Source of the DNA: an uncultured Trichormus sp.
Lineage (GTDB): Bacteria > Cyanobacteriota > Cyanobacteriia > Cyanobacteriales > Nostocaceae
Length of the DNA stretch: 48,927 nucleotides
Direction of reading: 5' to 3'
Assembly (NCBI GenBank): GCA_936914905.1
Contig: CAKZGI010000330.1
Span: forward strand, 1 to 48,927
The number at the start of each line of letters is the position of its first letter. The stretch's first letter is position 1. The position numbers and the translations under genes are program-made. The notes under the pieces were generated by a model that was not told the DNA's origin, made no database searches, and was given only the letters and a program-made list of their open reading frames with translations. Of this stretch, positions 17,940 to 27,322 are shown piece after piece.

Positions 17940-18127
17940 ATAACTGATTCGAGTACAGAAAACCCTAATTAATAATTCGTAATTCGTAATTAAGATTATT
18001 GTTAGTTTTGGGGAAATTAAACTCCCAAAATTGTTTAAAAATTCACAGTTCTATAATTTCACGATGAACAATACAAACATGATAATCTTATCACCAATCA
18101 TCAATACAAATTCCCAATTACCAATTA

Positions 18128-19042
18128 ATGTCCAATTTCAAATCTGCTATCTTACCACCACCTCTAAAACCAGGTGATTTATTACCCGTTATTGCTCCTA
18201 GTGGTGCGTTGCGGGAATTTGCGGCTTTTGAACAAAGTTTGGAAATTTGGAAAGCCCACGGCTACCGTGTCCAAATCAGCGATCACATAGAAAATAGATA
18301 TCGTTATCTTGCTGGTACAGATGCCCACCGTCGTCAACAGTTAGGAGCAGCATGGAATGACCCGGAATGTCGGGGTATTATCTGCGCTAGAGGTGGTTTT
18401 GGGAGTACCCGCATTTTAGAAGATTGGACTTGGCAGCAAAACACAGCAGATCCAAAATGGTTGATAGGCTTTTCTGATATCACAGCCCTGTTGTGGAGTC
18501 TGTACAACGCTGGTATTTCGGGTGTACATGGTCCCGTCATGACTACCCTAGTCAATGAGCCAGAATGGTCAATAAAGCGGTTATTTAATATTTTAGAAGG
18601 TCGTGCGATCGCACCTTTAAAGGGGAATAGTTGGGGTGGTGGAGTGGCTACAGGAATTTTGCTTCCTGGAAATTTAACAGTTGCTACCCATCTTTTGGGT
18701 ACACCGATTTTACCTAACCTTGATGGTGTAATATTGGCGCTGGAAGATGTGACAGAACCACCCTATCGGATTGATAGGATGTTAACTCAATGGCGTTTAA
18801 GTGGGGTTTTATCTAAAGTCTGCGGTATTGCTTTGGGAGGGTTTACCAAGTGTGACACACCACCTCATATACCTAGTTTGAGTATAGAGGAAGTTTTGCA
18901 AGATAGATTATCAGACTTAAATATTCCCATAGTTTCAGATTTACCCTTTGGTCATGATAGCCCCAATGCGGCTTTACCTGTAGGAGTAATGGCCACTTTG
19001 GATGCAAATCAGGGGATATTGGAAATTCCACCATACTCTTGA
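18128..19042 (+). CDS. LD-carboxypeptidase (S66 family, LdcA/MccF-like)
   Basis: A 304-residue serine peptidase of family S66, which cuts the L,D bond of muropeptide tetrapeptides in cell-wall recycling (LdcA) or acts on microcin-like substrates (MccF). The nucleophile is Ser116 in GFSDITALL. The family block RGGFGSTRIL is at 88-97, and the acid is a Glu in LEDVTEPPYRIDRML (206 or 210). The catalytic His276 lies in PFGHDSPNAALPVG. Length matches the family. No signal peptide, so cytosolic. An AT-rich spacer of 188 bp with short repeats precedes it. Confidence 0.92.
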   Translation: MSNFKSAILPPPLKPGDLLPVIAPSGALREFAAFEQSLEIWKAHGYRVQISDHIENRYRYLAGTDAHRRQQLGAAWNDPECRGIICARGGFGSTRILEDWTWQQNTADPKWLIGFSDITALLWSLYNAGISGVHGPVMTTLVNEPEWSIKRLFNILEGRAIAPLKGNSWGGGVATGILLPGNLTVATHLLGTPILPNLDGVILALEDVTEPPYRIDRMLTQWRLSGVLSKVCGIALGGFTKCDTPPHIPSLSIEEVLQDRLSDLNIPIVSDLPFGHDSPNAALPVGVMATLDANQGILEIPPYS

Positions 19043-19264
19043 AAAATTTCCTTCAAACCCTCTTACGATAACAACCAGCCGTGGTATAGTAAGGGTGAAA
19101 AATTTCTAAAAACTTACTCTGAAAAGTTTTGAAAAAAGCTTCTAATATTTGCGGTTCAGCCAAATGAAATCAGCCTGTATCCTGATATCATTGATAGTGT
19201 AAGAATCCTAGAAACCGGGATAGATTAATCATTGTATTTATTTTATTCGAGGGGAAAATAATTT

Positions 19265-20072
19265 ATGGATAGAAACTTAATCATTGATGTTGGTGTTCAT
19301 ACCGGACAGGATACAACATTTTATTTAAAGAAAGGCTTTAGAGTTGTTGGCATTGAACCTCATCCTGATATTTATGAATCCATAAAGAGACTACTAAATT
19401 CATATATAGAAAGCGGACAACTTACTCTTTTAAATATTGCTGTTTCATCGAAAGATGAACCTATCACCTTTTACGCTAACTTAGATAGAAGTTTTTGGGG
19501 TACAATTTCAGCAGATAGAGTCAAAGAAAGCGATCACTCTTTTCGTAGTTGTTCGCTGGAGATGACTGTCACAGGACGCAGATTTGAAAGCATCTTGGAG
19601 GAATTTGGCATTCCTTATTATCTTAAAGTAGATATTGAAGGATCAGAACCACCACCTATAAGCTTCTTACAGCGAGTTGATGCTAAACCACAGTTTATAT
19701 CCATAGAATCCACCAAAGCTTCTTGGAATGCTTTGCTTGAGGAACTGGAGTTTTTAAAAAAACTTGGTTATCAAAAATTTAAAGCCGTTAATCAAGCAAA
19801 AGTAACTCAAGAAGTTTGTCCCTCAGCAGCAAGAAAAGGCAAATATATTCATTCCATATCAATTCGAATGTGGTGCTAGTGGACCTTTTGGAGAAGAAAC
19901 AGGAGGTGATTGGCCATCAGAAAGTGAGGTCGTCAAGGTATATAAAGGCATCTTTACGAACTACAAAATATTCGGAGTCAACGGAATAATTTACCATTTT
20001 GCTATCGGCAAAATTCTCTTAGAAAGTCTGAACATCAAAGAACCTTGGTATGATACTAATGTTAGTTTATAA
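19265..20072 (+). pseudogene. FkbM-family methyltransferase, frameshifted near the C-terminus
   Basis: The first 204 codons encode an FkbM-type SAM-dependent methyltransferase: LIIDVGVHTGQDTTFYLKKG (SAM loop), VGIEPHP, and YLKVDIEGSEPPP. Near 19850 the frame runs out as SISIRMWC-stop. One frame over, the protein continues IPYQFECGASGPFGEETGGD to a TAA at 20072, adding about 70 residues that match the usual family C-terminus. A single-base indel therefore truncates it. The SAM-binding half could still fold, so the status is damaged rather than certainly dead. Followed closely by two glycosyltransferase genes, suggesting a role in modifying surface sugars. Confidence 0.8.
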
Positions 20073-20146
20073 ATGATCTTATGTATGAGCCTAATCTATC
20101 ACCGAAATTTACTTACCTACATTTGCCAACCAAACCTTAATCTCCT

Positions 20147-20797
20147 ATGAATCCTATCAACTTCGACCCAGTTCCTGAAATATCAGTAGTTGTATGTACC
20201 TACAATAGAGCAACATATTTAGATAAAACTATTAACAGTGTTATCAATCAAACCTTCCCAGATTGGGAATTAATTATAGCTGATGATGGTAGCCAAGACC
20301 ATACCTTTGAAATTGTCAATCCTTATCTACAAGAATTCAACAATATTCGTTATTTAAAACATCAAAATAAAAAACAATGTTATGCCAAAAATGCTGGAAT
20401 TCAAGCATCATTTGGTAAATATATTACCTTACTCGACAGCGACGATTCATATAAACCCAACCATTTAGAATCGCGCATTGAATACATGATAGCCAATCCA
20501 GAAATTGATTTGATCGAAGGGGGTTTTTATTGTGGAGAAGAAATTTTTCTTGCTGATTGTCATCAACCAGGTAAATTAATTAATCTGCGAGATTGTGTTT
20601 TAGGTCCGACATTTTTTGGCAAAAGAAAAGTATTTTTTGAATTAGGGGGATTTAAACATATTTCCTACGCTGAAGATGCAGAATTTTGGGCAAGAGCCGA
20701 AAAGATATTTAGCACTGCCAAAATAAGCAAACCAGAAACGTATAATTATACGAGAGGAGTAAATAGTATTACTAAAACTTTTTCAGAGATGTCCTAA
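20147..20797 (+). CDS. Family 2 glycosyltransferase
   Basis: A 216-residue GT-A fold glycosyltransferase. It opens EISVVVCTYNRATYLDKTIN with the nucleotide-binding strand, then IIADDGSQDHTFEIV. The DxD-type motif is LLDSDDSYKPNH, and the acceptor-side motif is AEDAEFWARAE. It transfers a sugar from a nucleotide donor to a growing glycan; donor and acceptor are unknown. No membrane helix. The length is on the short side but the domain is complete. It lies 33 bp before the GT4 gene in the same direction, so they are probably cotranscribed. Confidence 0.88.
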   Translation: MNPINFDPVPEISVVVCTYNRATYLDKTINSVINQTFPDWELIIADDGSQDHTFEIVNPYLQEFNNIRYLKHQNKKQCYAKNAGIQASFGKYITLLDSDDSYKPNHLESRIEYMIANPEIDLIEGGFYCGEEIFLADCHQPGKLINLRDCVLGPTFFGKRKVFFELGGFKHISYAEDAEFWARAEKIFSTAKISKPETYNYTRGVNSITKTFSEMS

Positions 20798-20830
20798 TTT
20801 ACTTGTTTGAAGTTCTTCAATTAAGCTGAA

Positions 20831-22051
20831 ATGATAGAGCCAATGATAAAATCAAAACAGCATATTTGTCATCTAGTTTTGAGTAATATTGGTGGAGCAC
20901 CAAGGACTGCGGATTCCCTAATTTATTCCCAATCTAAAGCTGGGTACAAAGTCTCTAGCGTAGTACTTACTAATTTAGATCCTCAATGGATAGTAGCCTT
21001 TCAAGCTGCTGAAAAACTAATAATCATGAAAGTTGCAGGTAGTTTATTTTATATTGGTGGAGCGATACACCAACTATGGATAGCTATCCAATTAAGGAAA
21101 GTAATTTCTGATCTAAAACCAGATATTGTTGTTTGCCATACGGTATTTATCACTAAACTTTTTTATATTTCTCAACTTATTCCTGGCAGTTTTTCAGTTC
21201 CCTCTATCAGTTATATTCATACTGATGTTATTTCTGAACTACCTGCTGAAAGCAAAAGCAGGTTATACTCACTGATAAAACTATTACAGAATTTATTTAT
21301 AGTTATTGATAATTGGATTAGTGTACGTAGTCTTCAGCAAGCTAGTGGATTAGTATTTGTTTGTAAAAGTCTATATGAAAGATTCTTACATCTGGGCTTA
21401 AATACTCGTCGCATGGCAATATGTTATAATCCAGCAATACCTGATCCAAATCATCAGCCGTTAAATGCTACAGCGGAATCGTGGTTCAAAAGCCCTGATT
21501 TAATTACCTTTGTATCTGCTGCCAGATTTCATCATCAAAAAGACCATCCAACATTACTCAAAGCATTTGCTCAAGCTAGTCAATATCACTCCAACATCCG
21601 GTTAATTTTACTAGGAGATGGTGGTTTAGAAACACAAATCCAAGAATTAGCGACTTCTTTGGAAATTAGTAATCTTGTTTTATTTGCAGGTACTGTTACT
21701 AATCCTAGAGCTTACTTTTCATTATCTAGAGCAGTTATACTTGCTTCTCATTATGAAGGATTTGGTATGGTGCTTGTAGAAGCTGTAGCTAGTGGGGTAA
21801 CGTTTATTTCCTCTGATTGTCCTGTTGGTCCCCGTGAGATTTCTGAAGTGCTCCAATGTGGAACCTTAGTACCAACAAGTGATGTTGCTGCTTTAGCACA
21901 AGCAATTATTACTCATGTAGAAACACCTAAAGAAATAATAGACCGTTCTGAGCAAATAGAAGCACTTTTTAGTGAGTATAGCTGTGCCAATAGCTTAGAA
22001 ATGTTGCTCCAGGAGGTGTTTGAGGTGTTTGGTGAAAAAGTGTATAAATGA
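20831..22051 (+). CDS. Family 4 (group 1) glycosyltransferase
   Basis: A 406-residue GT-B glycosyltransferase. The N-terminal acceptor domain includes HLVLSNIGGAPRTADSLIYS. The C-terminal donor domain has FVSAARFHHQKDHPTLLKAF, RLILLGDGGLETQIQELA and the E-x7-E type catalytic block SHYEGFGMVLVEAVASGVTF. It probably starts at the first ATG (MIEPMIKSKQ); the second Met is possible. With the FkbM remnant and the GT2 gene it forms a small polysaccharide or glycolipid modification patch. Intact. Confidence 0.9.
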   Translation: MIEPMIKSKQHICHLVLSNIGGAPRTADSLIYSQSKAGYKVSSVVLTNLDPQWIVAFQAAEKLIIMKVAGSLFYIGGAIHQLWIAIQLRKVISDLKPDIVVCHTVFITKLFYISQLIPGSFSVPSISYIHTDVISELPAESKSRLYSLIKLLQNLFIVIDNWISVRSLQQASGLVFVCKSLYERFLHLGLNTRRMAICYNPAIPDPNHQPLNATAESWFKSPDLITFVSAARFHHQKDHPTLLKAFAQASQYHSNIRLILLGDGGLETQIQELATSLEISNLVLFAGTVTNPRAYFSLSRAVILASHYEGFGMVLVEAVASGVTFISSDCPVGPREISEVLQCGTLVPTSDVAALAQAIITHVETPKEIIDRSEQIEALFSEYSCANSLEMLLQEVFEVFGEKVYK

Positions 22052-22145
22052 ACTTGATTATTCTTCTCTCCTCTCCTAATTATAGATGAATAATAATTTT
22101 TCCTCATGCAAAATCATCAATTTTGGCAATCAAATTTTCTAAAGG

Positions 22146-23417
22146 ATGAAACGAATTTCTCGTTTAGGAATTATTCTGGTCTTTTGTCTGCTATTTTTAT
22201 TTAGTTGTCAGCACATAAAACCAAAAGACAAAGGGGTCTTCATTTATCACTCTAGCATTCAGTCAATCCTCCTGAAAATATAGATTTCTTCCAAACGCTG
22301 GTAAATAAATTTAATCAAACTTATCAGAATATTAAAGTTGAACCTATATTTCAACCAGATCCTCAATTACCAAAATTACCAAAGATATTAACAGCATTTG
22401 TTAGTAATGCGTCACCAGACATTTTATTTTTTTACCCAGAATGTACTGGACAGTTTGTAGAATTGGGAGCAATTAAACCTTTAGACGATTGCTTAAAAAA
22501 CTTGGGAGTCGAGTCAGATATTAGACCCAATTTATTAGCAGGGATGGAGATAAATAGTCAGATTTGGTCTGTTCCCATGCAAACCAGTAATATTGGTATT
22601 TTTTATCGACCTAAGCTTTTCCAAGCAGCAGGAATTACGGAACCACCAAAGACTTGGTAAGAATTGAGAGCAGTAGCAAAAAAATTGACTATTGACAAAA
22701 ATGGAGATCATCGATCGGAACAGTATGGAATATTACTACCTTTAGGTAAAGGAGGATGCACAGTTTTTAGTTGGTTGCCGTTTTTGTTTACTGCCTAAAG
22801 AGAAATTATCACTGAATCATTACCCAAGTTTAACTAATCCGGGTGCGATCACTGCTTTACAATTTTGGCAAGACCTAATTAAAGATGGCTCAGTTTTGCT
22901 TTCTGCTCCAGAACGAGGTTACGAAGAGGATGCCTTTCTTGAAGGTCGTGTGGCAATGCAGATTACTGGGCATTGGACATTAATCATAAAATCTCCAGTT
23001 GATCATCAAGTGTTTCCTGTACCAGCTGGGGTAATACCCGCAACAGTCACAGGTACTGCTAGTTTGTTTGTGATGAAAACTTCACCAGAAAGAGAAAAAG
23101 CCGCACTCACATTTTTAGAGTATGTCTTAAGTGAAGAATTCCAAACAGAATAGACTATCAAAACGGGTTTTTTACCAGTTACTTTTTCTACTGCTCGTAG
23201 TCAAACTTATCAGCAATATATTAACAAAAACCCATTACTCAAAGTATTTTTTGAACAGTTACCTGTATCACATTCTGTACCTTCTGTAGCTGGCTATAAT
23301 CGGATTGCTGATAGTTTGGGTAGATCTGTTGAAACTACATTATTAGGTAAATCTTCGGCAAAAGCAGCTTTAGAACAGGCACAAAAACGTTTAGAAGTGA
23401 TTTGTAGTGAAAAATAA
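22146..23417 (+). pseudogene. ABC sugar-transporter solute-binding lipoprotein, broken
   Basis: It starts MKRISRLGIILVFCLLFLFSC, a lipoprotein signal with lipobox Cys21. A frameshift near 22250 breaks the frame; it resumes as NPPENIDFFQTLVNKFNQTY. The body follows family-1 extracellular solute-binding proteins (DILFFYPECTGQFVELGAIK, QIWSVPMQTSNIGIFYRPKL). A TAA at 22658-22660, a frameshift near 22795 and a TAG at 23151-23153 follow, and the end reads LEQAQKRLEVICSEK with TAA at 23417. An intact gene would encode about 420 residues that capture a sugar for import. No permease or ATPase gene is adjacent. Confidence 0.85.
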
Positions 23418-23569
23418 CAAACATTCTGACTCCTGACTCCTCATTTTTTAACTTTTTATTAAGTTAAGTAAAGCAATTCTAAGAGCTTTTGAGATGTGTT
23501 GATAAAGGGGAATCTGAGGATGATAAGCTAAACAGTGACATATAAAAGTGACTTAGGATGAAGTGTTAA

Positions 23570-24622
23570 ATGGGTGTTTCCTCAACGGCTCCTCTCCTTC
23601 TTCGGGCTGCACGTGGTGAAGTAGTAGATCGTCCCCCTGTCTGGATGATGCGACAAGCGGGACGATATATGAAAGCATATCGGGATTTGCGGGAAAAATA
23701 TCCTTCATTCCGCGATCGCTCAGAAATTCCAGAAGTAGCGATTGAAGTTTCCCTCCAACCCTGGAGAGCTTTCCAACCCGACGGAGTGATTTTGTTTTCC
23801 GATATTGTCACCCTCTTACCAGGAATAGGGATTGACATGGATATTGCGGAAGGGAAGGGACCGATTATTTATTCGCCCATACGCACTCAAGCACAAATTC
23901 AAAAACTGCATCCCCTAGATCCAGAAAAAGCCCTACCGTTTATTAAAACGATTTTGGAATCCTTGCGTAAGGAAGTGGGCAATCAATCAACGGTGTTAGG
24001 CTTTGTCGGCGCACCTTGGACATTAGCAGCTTATGCGGTGGAAGGTAAAGGTTCTAAAACCTATTCCATCATCAAAAACATGGCCTTCTCAGACCCGACT
24101 ATTCTGCATCAGCTATTAACAAAATTAGCTGACTCCATTGCTGATTATGTGCGCTATCAAATTGACTGCGGCGCTCAAGTAGTGCAAATGTTCGATTCAT
24201 GGGCAGGACAATTAAGCCCCCAAGATTATGACACCTTTGCTTTACCTTATCAAAAAATGGTGTTCCAGAAAGTCAAAAAAACTCATCCTGACACACCATT
24301 AATTTTGTTGGTGACAGGTAGTGCAGGGCTTTTGGAAAGAATGCCAGCTTCTGGTGCAGATATAATTACTGTAGACTGGTCCGTAGATATGGCAGATGCC
24401 AGATCTAGATTAGGTAAGTACGTGAAAGTACAGGGTAATCTTGATCCAGGTGTGTTATTTGGTTGTGAGGAATTTATCCGCGATCGCGTTTTGGATACCG
24501 TTCGCAAAGCAGGCAATTGGGGACACATCCTCAATCTCGGACATGGTGTACTTCCAGAAACACCAGAAGAAAATGTCGCGTTCTTCTTTGAAACCGCAAA
24601 AAATCTGAATGCGTTGGTTTAG
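23570..24622 (+). CDS. hemE: Uroporphyrinogen decarboxylase
   Basis: Converts uroporphyrinogen III to coproporphyrinogen III by removing four carboxyl groups, in the cytosolic tetrapyrrole pathway. Signature [20 protein letters not shown] at 21-40 carries the substrate-binding Arg residues, and Asp78 in FSDIV is the conserved catalytic Asp. [10 protein letters not shown] and [12 protein letters not shown] are further family blocks. The length of 350 residues is standard. It is followed by a clear rho-independent terminator at 24629 and so ends its own transcript. Confidence 0.97.
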   Translation: MGVSSTAPLLLRAARGEVVDRPPVWMMRQAGRYMKAYRDLREKYPSFRDRSEIPEVAIEVSLQPWRAFQPDGVILFSDIVTLLPGIGIDMDIAEGKGPIIYSPIRTQAQIQKLHPLDPEKALPFIKTILESLRKEVGNQSTVLGFVGAPWTLAAYAVEGKGSKTYSIIKNMAFSDPTILHQLLTKLADSIADYVRYQIDCGAQVVQMFDSWAGQLSPQDYDTFALPYQKMVFQKVKKTHPDTPLILLVTGSAGLLERMPASGADIITVDWSVDMADARSRLGKYVKVQGNLDPGVLFGCEEFIRDRVLDTVRKAGNWGHILNLGHGVLPETPEENVAFFFETAKNLNALV

Positions 24623-24628
24623 TCAGTT

Positions 24629-24656
24629 AGGTGGGCTTTCTGCCCACCTGATTTTT
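24629..24656 (+). terminator. Rho-independent terminator of hemE
   Basis: Perfect 8-bp stem AGGTGGGC / GCCCACCT with a TTTCT loop, followed by GATTTTTAT, seven bases after the hemE stop codon. Confidence 0.9.
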
Positions 24657-24929
24657 ATAGGGAAATTTTCTAAAGTTGAGAGTAGTTGCCTATAATCAAC
24701 TGAAGAGATGATTTGAGAATCATACCAGTATTTAGAACATTTAGTACGGGTAGCAAAAGCCAAAGCTTTATTAAAGTTAAAAGCAGGTGAATAAATTAAC
24801 CAATTATATATATGAGTACATACGTTGTATTTTTTCTAAAAATTTTAAATTATAAAGCCTTTAATTGCCTTCAATTCGATTAATATTGAGTTTAAAATAC
24901 CTCTTCCTCTACCCAAAACTTCCAAATTC
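24657..24929. other. Spacer with a possible coding scrap
   Basis: Around 24717-24794 the plus strand reads ESYQYLEHLVRVAKAKALLK ending LKAGE-stop directly after an in-frame TGA. It looks protein-like but is too short to place. The rest is AT-rich leader for the next gene. Confidence 0.25.
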
Positions 24930-25886
24930 ATGACCAAAAAACGGATTTTAATCACGGGTGCAAGTGGCTGTATCGGTCACTATATCAGCGAGGCCTTAAT
25001 TCAAAACACCAATCACGAACTTTATTTATTGGTGAGAAACCCAAAGAAACTACAAGTTGATACTACAGCCCGTCCAGGAGTCACCATCTTACAGGGTGAT
25101 ATGCAAGAAATTACTAATTTCTCTAATTTACTCAAAACCATTGATATTGCTGTTCTAACAGCTACTTCCTGGGGGGGTGAGGGCATTTTTGATATCAATG
25201 TCTCCAAGACTCTAGAATTAATGAACCTGCTAAATCCTGAGAAATGTCAACAGGTAATTTATTTTTCAACAGCCAGTGTCTTAAATCACGACAATCAAGC
25301 ACTCAAAGAAGCAGGAGAAATAGGTACAGATTATATCCGTTCTAAATATGATTGTTTACATAAAATCCAAAAATTAGCTATTTTTCCCAAAATCACTACA
25401 GTTTTTCCCACCCTAGTTTTAGGTGGTGATGAAACAAAACCTTATTCTCATCTCACATCAGGTATTCCCGAAGTTAGTAACTATATTAATATCATTCGTT
25501 TTTTACAAGCAGATGGCAGTTTTCACTTTATTCATGGCAAAGATATTGCTACAGTCGTTCAATATTTAATTGATTATCCACCACAACCAGGAGATCCACG
25601 CCGATTTGTTTTGGGTCAATCTGTGTTAACTGCTAATCAAGCTATAGAAGAACTTTGCGCCTATTTAAATAAAAAGATTTACTTTCGCATTCCTCTATTT
25701 TCAGGTTTGGCAAATTTGATTATTGCTTTACTTCGCATTCAAATGGCAGCTTGGGATAGATTCTGTATGAACTATCGTCATTTTAGCTATGCTAACGCTA
25801 TTAATCCCAGCAGTTTCAATTTACCTAATTACTGTGCAACGATGAGTGATGTTTTAAAAACTAGTGGTATTAAAGGTGGGAAATGA
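24930..25886 (+). CDS. NAD-dependent epimerase/dehydratase (extended SDR)
   Basis: A 318-residue Rossmann-fold protein of the extended SDR family. The N-terminal RILITGASGCIGHYISEALI holds the GxxGxxG cofactor loop, and ILQGDMQE supplies the D after the fourth strand. STASVLNHD contains the catalytic Ser region, and YIRSKYD supplies the YxxxK pair. Such enzymes act on nucleotide sugars or other polar substrates; the substrate is not evident. The C-terminal third is more variable, with a hydrophobic stretch near 257-275. The frame is complete and intact. It stands alone after the hemE terminator. Confidence 0.85.
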   Translation: MTKKRILITGASGCIGHYISEALIQNTNHELYLLVRNPKKLQVDTTARPGVTILQGDMQEITNFSNLLKTIDIAVLTATSWGGEGIFDINVSKTLELMNLLNPEKCQQVIYFSTASVLNHDNQALKEAGEIGTDYIRSKYDCLHKIQKLAIFPKITTVFPTLVLGGDETKPYSHLTSGIPEVSNYINIIRFLQADGSFHFIHGKDIATVVQYLIDYPPQPGDPRRFVLGQSVLTANQAIEELCAYLNKKIYFRIPLFSGLANLIIALLRIQMAAWDRFCMNYRHFSYANAINPSSFNLPNYCATMSDVLKTSGIKGGK

Positions 25887-26125
25887 ATATTATAGAAATA
25901 GCTATTTCAAGGTGAATTAAAAAATTTTAAATCAGCTTATGTTCAACCTCCTAATCATTATGGTGACTGCTATAACTTGTCGATTGTCACCAATCCACCC
26001 TCTGTAAATTACACAACAAGCTCACAAAACTCCAGCATAGAAGTTCCCAGCAACGGTCACCGACCTGTAGCAAGTACACGAACTTCATGTTACTCATTAT
26101 TAGCCAATTTTTACGGGAGGATATT

Positions 26126-26366
26126 ATGCAAGAGTCAGTAATTTATCAGGATATTTTACAAGAAGGTAAAAAATAAGAAGTTATAAAACGGATTACCAGT
26201 TTTATAACTTATCGCTTTTATAACTTATCGCTTTGGTGAAGTTAATTTATCACTAATGGAACGAGTTAAGGTATTACCTGTGCAATAATTATAATTATTG
26301 AGAGATGTTTTATTTAATTTAGCAACGATAGCAGATTTGGAAGTTTGGCTAAAACAACAAGAATGA
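26126..26366 (+). pseudogene. DUF4351 (Rpn/PD-(D/E)XK-associated) remnant
   Basis: It starts MQESVIYQDILQEGKK after a good GGGAGG site and stops at once (TAA). After frameshifts the text resumes as RFGEVNLSLMERVKVLPVQ, then DVLFNLATIADLEVWLKQQE-stop. These are the characteristic end blocks of DUF4351 found at the C-terminus of Rpn-family recombination-promoting nuclease/transposase proteins. Positions 26201-26232 contain a 16-bp perfect tandem duplication (TTTATAACTTATCGCT twice) that causes one frameshift. The nuclease domain is missing; only the tail survives. Confidence 0.65.
26201..26232 (+). repeat. 16-bp perfect tandem duplication
   Basis: TTTATAACTTATCGCT occurs twice without spacer inside the DUF4351 remnant and shifts its frame by one base. 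Confidence 0.9.
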
Positions 26367-26461
26367 TTTTTGCTATGTGTGATCGCTTCGCTCTTCCCAG
26401 GTATCCCTCTCATGTAACTAAAAAAGGCAGAAGTTAAGAAAGAATGAAGCACAAAGGAGCT

Positions 26462-26512
26462 TTCGCTAAAGCGATAAGCTCCGCTAACGCTTAGCGTCCC
26501 GAAGGGACAGGA
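26462..26512. repeat. Palindrome-rich dispersed repeat
   Basis: Three short palindromes follow each other: TCGCTAAAGCGA, CGCTAACGCTTAGCG and GTCCCGAAGGGAC. This is a REP-like repeat type commonly scattered in Nostoc-type genomes. The rest of the 26367-26830 gap holds the motif TTGCGTAAGTCCTA near 26543, shared with 4631 and 30410, and a HIP1 site near 26579, but no gene. Confidence 0.65.
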
Positions 26513-26830
26513 AATGAAAGAAAGAGAACTTCAGAGAGATTTTGCGTAAGTCCTAAGAATGTAAATCTACAGAAAGAGCGATCGCTGCGATCACTCTGTA
26601 TTAGTTACGGGCTGGCATACTTTTCAATCTTTTGGAGATAGTATTCAGTATTACTCACAATTTTTTTTAAACTTTTGAAACATATGGGGTAAATTCCTCC
26701 ATTGAAATAGTATTATCACCATACTTATGGTACAGCTTCAAGTAATTGATAATTACAGTTTTCGTCTGACTATCTACTAAATAAAAAAAAGGATCATTAC
26801 GATTATAAGAGTGATACTTAGAAAAATGAG

Positions 26831-26965
26831 TTACAAAATATCTACATCAGCGGCTGTATTAGGGAGTAAATCTGTACAGCGCAAAATGTCATATTCCTTC
26901 AATATTAATGCTGCAACTGTTAGAGGGGAAATATGTACATCAGCAATAAAGCGAAGGTTATTCAT
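26831..26965 (-). pseudogene. Truncated DUF5615 (Mut7-C/PIN-like) toxin
   Basis: The minus strand from ATG 26965 reads MNNLRFIADVHISPLTVAAL, then ILKEYDILRCTDLLPNTAAD and VDIL-stop. This is the N-terminal third of DUF5615 proteins, PIN-like nucleases of about 110-120 residues (pattern F-x-A-D-x-N-I-S-P, G/E-Y-D, D-x-x-IL). The usual Asn after the first Asp is His here. The remaining two thirds are absent after a TAA at 26831-26833. Its ATG overlaps the TGA of the DUF433 gene (ATGA), a sign of translational coupling in a toxin-antitoxin pair. Confidence 0.75.
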
Positions 26966-27195
26966 GCTGAAGGAATACCTACAATTTTGTCAGAAACTGT
27001 CCAAGCGGCATAGTTGAGAGCCTGTCGGATATCTTCATCCTCTAATTCTGGATAAGCTTCTAAAACTTCCTGAACGGAAAGGTTACTAGCCAGTAATTTT
27101 AGCACAAAGCCCACAGTAATACGCATTCTCCGGATGGTTAGTTGTCCCAGGGAAACGTTAGGATTAACAGTAATACGATCTAATTGAGCAAGCAC
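26962..27195 (-). CDS. DUF433 antitoxin-like protein
   Basis: A 77-residue helix-turn-helix protein of family DUF433: ITVNPNVSLGQLTIRRMRIT matches the usual NP-x-x-x-GQP-x-I-x-G-x-RI-x-V core (Pro and Gly of the consensus are Leu and Arg here), then VLEAYPELEDEDIRQALNYA. DUF433 proteins are the upstream partner of DUF5615 PIN-like toxins, and the overlapping downstream frame is such a toxin, truncated. So this is the surviving, perhaps idle, antitoxin half. The frame is complete. Confidence 0.85.
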   Translation of the reverse strand: MLAQLDRITVNPNVSLGQLTIRRMRITVGFVLKLLASNLSVQEVLEAYPELEDEDIRQALNYAAWTVSDKIVGIPSA

Positions 27196-27322
27196 TGTAG
27201 GACTCCTTAACTAGAAAGATTCTTTCCCAATTCTCACATACAGCAGACTAATATAGAAAAAAGTCAATTAGTCTTAATTTTGGTTACAGTTAGATCACAA
27301 ATAAATTGTGAGGGGTGATACT

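Noticed and set aside
26811-27017. Plus-strand 68-codon frame with internal RKMSY repeats as a small peptide gene
   Set aside because: The minus strand of the same bases encodes the recognisable start of a DUF5615 protein overlapping DUF433.
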